The notes beneath the pieces were generated by a model, which had not been told where the DNA came from, did not search any database, and was given only the letters and a program-made list of their open reading frames with translations. 64,000 bases of DNA from the NCBI GenBank assembly GCA_036009625.1, contig DASYLJ010000166.1, forward strand, positions 3,965-67,964. Direction: 5' to 3'. Positions 62,687 to 64,000 of the stretch are shown piece after piece. The translations under genes and the position numbers were made by a program. How positions within the stretch are numbered: the first letter of the stretch is position 1; each line of letters begins with the position of its first letter. The stretch is from DASYLJ01 sp036009625. Lineage in GTDB: Bacteria > Desulfobacterota > Binatia > DP-6.

Positions 62687-63462
62687 GTCGTCTCCGTCAG
62701 CTCGTCGAGCAGGGAACGCTCGTCGTCGCGCGGCAGCACCTCGCGCTTGAAGAAGGCCTGTACCTCCGGCTCGGGGTTCGCGCGCACCTCGTCGAGCGGG
62801 CCACTGGCCAGCACCTTCCCCTGCGACAGCATCACGGCGCGATCGGCGATGGCGTTGATGCTGCCGAGCTCGTGCGTCACGACGACGATGCCCATCTTGT
62901 GCCGATCGCGCAGCTTCAGAATCAGGTCGTCCAGCTCACGCGCGGTGATGGGGTCGAGACCCGCCGACGGTTCGTCGAACAGCAGCAGCTTCGGGTCGAG
63001 CGCCAGCGCGCGCGCCAGGCCCGCGCGTTTGCGCATGCCGCCCGACAGCTCCGCCGGCAGCTTGTCGCCGGCCTCCGCGAGCCCCACGCTGGCGAGACGC
63101 ATGCGTGCCAGCATGTGCGCCGTGGGGACGTCGAGCTGCCAGTGCTCCTCGATCGGCAGCGCGACGTTCTCGACGCAGGTGAGCGAGTTCAGCAGCGCCG
63201 CACTCTGGAAGGCCATGCCGACGCCGCGCAGGATCTCGTCGCGCTCGGTGGGCTGCGCCGCGTGGATGTCGCGACCGTCGATGAATACGGTTCCGCGTTG
63301 CGGCGTCAACAGCCCGACGATGCAGCGGAGCAGGGTGCTCTTGCCGCTGCCGCTACCGCCCAGCACGACGACGATCTCGCCGGCATCGAGGCCGAGCGAC
63401 ACACCGTCGAGGATCACCTTCTCGCCGTAGCCGGCCACCAGATCGCTCACCTCCAGCAGCAT
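62683..63462 (-). CDS. mlaF: MlaF-like ABC transporter ATPase
   Basis: A 259-residue ATPase. Walker A GGSGSGKST, Q-loop FQSAALLNSLT, signature LSGGMRKRAGLARALAL and Walker B LLLFDEPSAGLDP with the switch His in VTHEL are intact, and the Mla-specific MRKR signature is present. It powers phospholipid transport by the MlaE permease. Its ATG directly follows the mlaE stop (TGAATG), giving no spacing. Confidence 0.92.
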   Translation of the reverse strand: MLLEVSDLVAGYGEKVILDGVSLGLDAGEIVVVLGGSGSGKSTLLRCIVGLLTPQRGTVFIDGRDIHAAQPTERDEILRGVGMAFQSAALLNSLTCVENVALPIEEHWQLDVPTAHMLARMRLASVGLAEAGDKLPAELSGGMRKRAGLARALALDPKLLLFDEPSAGLDPITARELDDLILKLRDRHKMGIVVVTHELGSINAIADRAVMLSQGKVLASGPLDEVRANPEPEVQAFFKREVLPRDDERSLLDELTETT

Positions 63463-64000
63463 TCAGTCCACCCAGTAGAAGAAGGCCGTGAAGCCGGCGT
63501 TGGTGACGATACAGATGATGATGGCGGTGACGACGGCCGACGTGGTGGCGCGTCCGACGCCGTCCGGTCCACCCTCGACCGACAGCCCGCGATAGGCGCC
63601 CACCACCGCGATGATGGTGGCGAAGGCGACGCTCTTGATGAGCCCGGTGAGCAGGTCCGACACCCACAGCGACTTCACCGTCTGCGTCAGGTAGCCCTGC
63701 ATCGGCAGGCCGAGGCTCGCGACGCCGATGGCCAGGCCGCCGAGAATGCCGGCCGTCGTGCTGAGCACCGTCAGGAGCGGCATCGTCACCGCCAGCGCCA
63801 CCAGTTTCGGCACCACCAGGAAGCGCGCCGGGCTGAGCGCCATGGTGCGCAACGCGTCCACCTCTTCCGAGACCACCATGGTGCCGAGCTCGGCCGCGAT
63901 CGCCGAGCCGGTGCGGCCAGCGACCAGGATGGCCGTGATGAGCGGGCCCATCTCGCGCGTCATGGAGATGGCGACCAGATTGGCGATGAAGATCTGCGCG
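63463..64000 (-). CDS. mlaE: MlaE-family ABC permease (partial, runs off window)
   Basis: The last ~178 codons of an MlaE permease; the 5' end lies beyond base 64000. Visible are IFIANLVAISMTREMGPLIT, the family's GRTGSAIAAELGTM segment with the EVDALRTMALSP loop, and four or five TM helices. It forms the inner-membrane core of a phospholipid transporter with the ATPase, MCE protein and lipoprotein encoded downstream. Confidence 0.92.
   Translation of the reverse strand, partial: AQIFIANLVAISMTREMGPLITAILVAGRTGSAIAAELGTMVVSEEVDALRTMALSPARFLVVPKLVALAVTMPLLTVLSTTAGILGGLAIGVASLGLPMQGYLTQTVKSLWVSDLLTGLIKSVAFATIIAVVGAYRGLSVEGGPDGVGRATTSAVVTAIIICIVTNAGFTAFFYWVD

Overview
The window is high-GC DNA (by eye close to 70% in the flanks) from a Gram-negative bacterium. 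It has a tripartite RND efflux operon, Mla-type lipid transport genes, many Sec-exported and lipoprotein genes, and secreted proteins with Cys-rich repeats of the CGNG/GDCC type. That repeat style, large exported proteases with Ig modules and an LPMO-like protein point to a deltaproteobacterial-type lineage such as Myxococcota or Binatota. This lineage guess is inference; there is no rRNA or other phylogenetic marker here.

Left flank (1-40900), ordinary chromosome. It holds the end of an MBL-fold hydrolase, a giant S53 peptidase, an enoyl-CoA hydratase, a cytochrome P450 and an SDR enzyme. A five-gene efflux operon (TetR, adaptor, two RND pumps, outer-membrane factor) has every junction overlapping by 4 bp. 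Next come a Tgt-MnmD fusion acting on tRNA wobble positions, an S8 protease, an acyltransferase-like membrane protein with an M28 peptidase, a receiver protein, and a collagen-like protein. A TetR/RND pair sits behind a four-half-site operator. The flank ends with a GDP-fucose-synthase-like/glycosyltransferase-like pair, a VOC protein, an LLM-class oxidoreductase, an LPMO-like copper protein, a HAF-repeat protein and a voltage-gated K+ channel.

Centre (40901-59831), an integrated element of about 18.9 kb. It is bounded by a 55-bp direct repeat (one mismatch) of the 3' part of a tRNA-Leu(CAA) gene; the intact tRNA is at the right end. The left arm has a tyrosine recombinase, an excisionase-like HTH gene and a leftward operon of small genes with a CHC2/Toprim/RecA-like primase-helicase. 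That gene carries a dense GAGAC iteron cluster in its 3' end, a candidate origin. A divergent switch region with a large inverted repeat and a ribbon-helix-helix regulator separates this from a rightward cargo arm. The cargo holds an Imm53 immunity gene, five small exported proteins (most Cys-rich, two of them paralogues) and two exported beta-helix-like proteins. The right arm has small and large terminase subunits, an HNH-like gene and an unknown 394-residue protein on the minus strand, then two related membrane proteins beside the right attachment site. I see no portal, capsid or tail gene. The element therefore looks like a packaging-competent, capsid-less phage satellite (or a phage remnant) carrying a large exported-protein cassette, and it is the most unusual thing in the window.

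Right flank (59832-64000), chromosome again: the tRNA 5' half, a methyltransferase with an N-terminal zinc ribbon, and a minus-strand mlaE-mlaF-mlaD-lipoprotein operon with abutting or overlapping genes, cut off by the window end.
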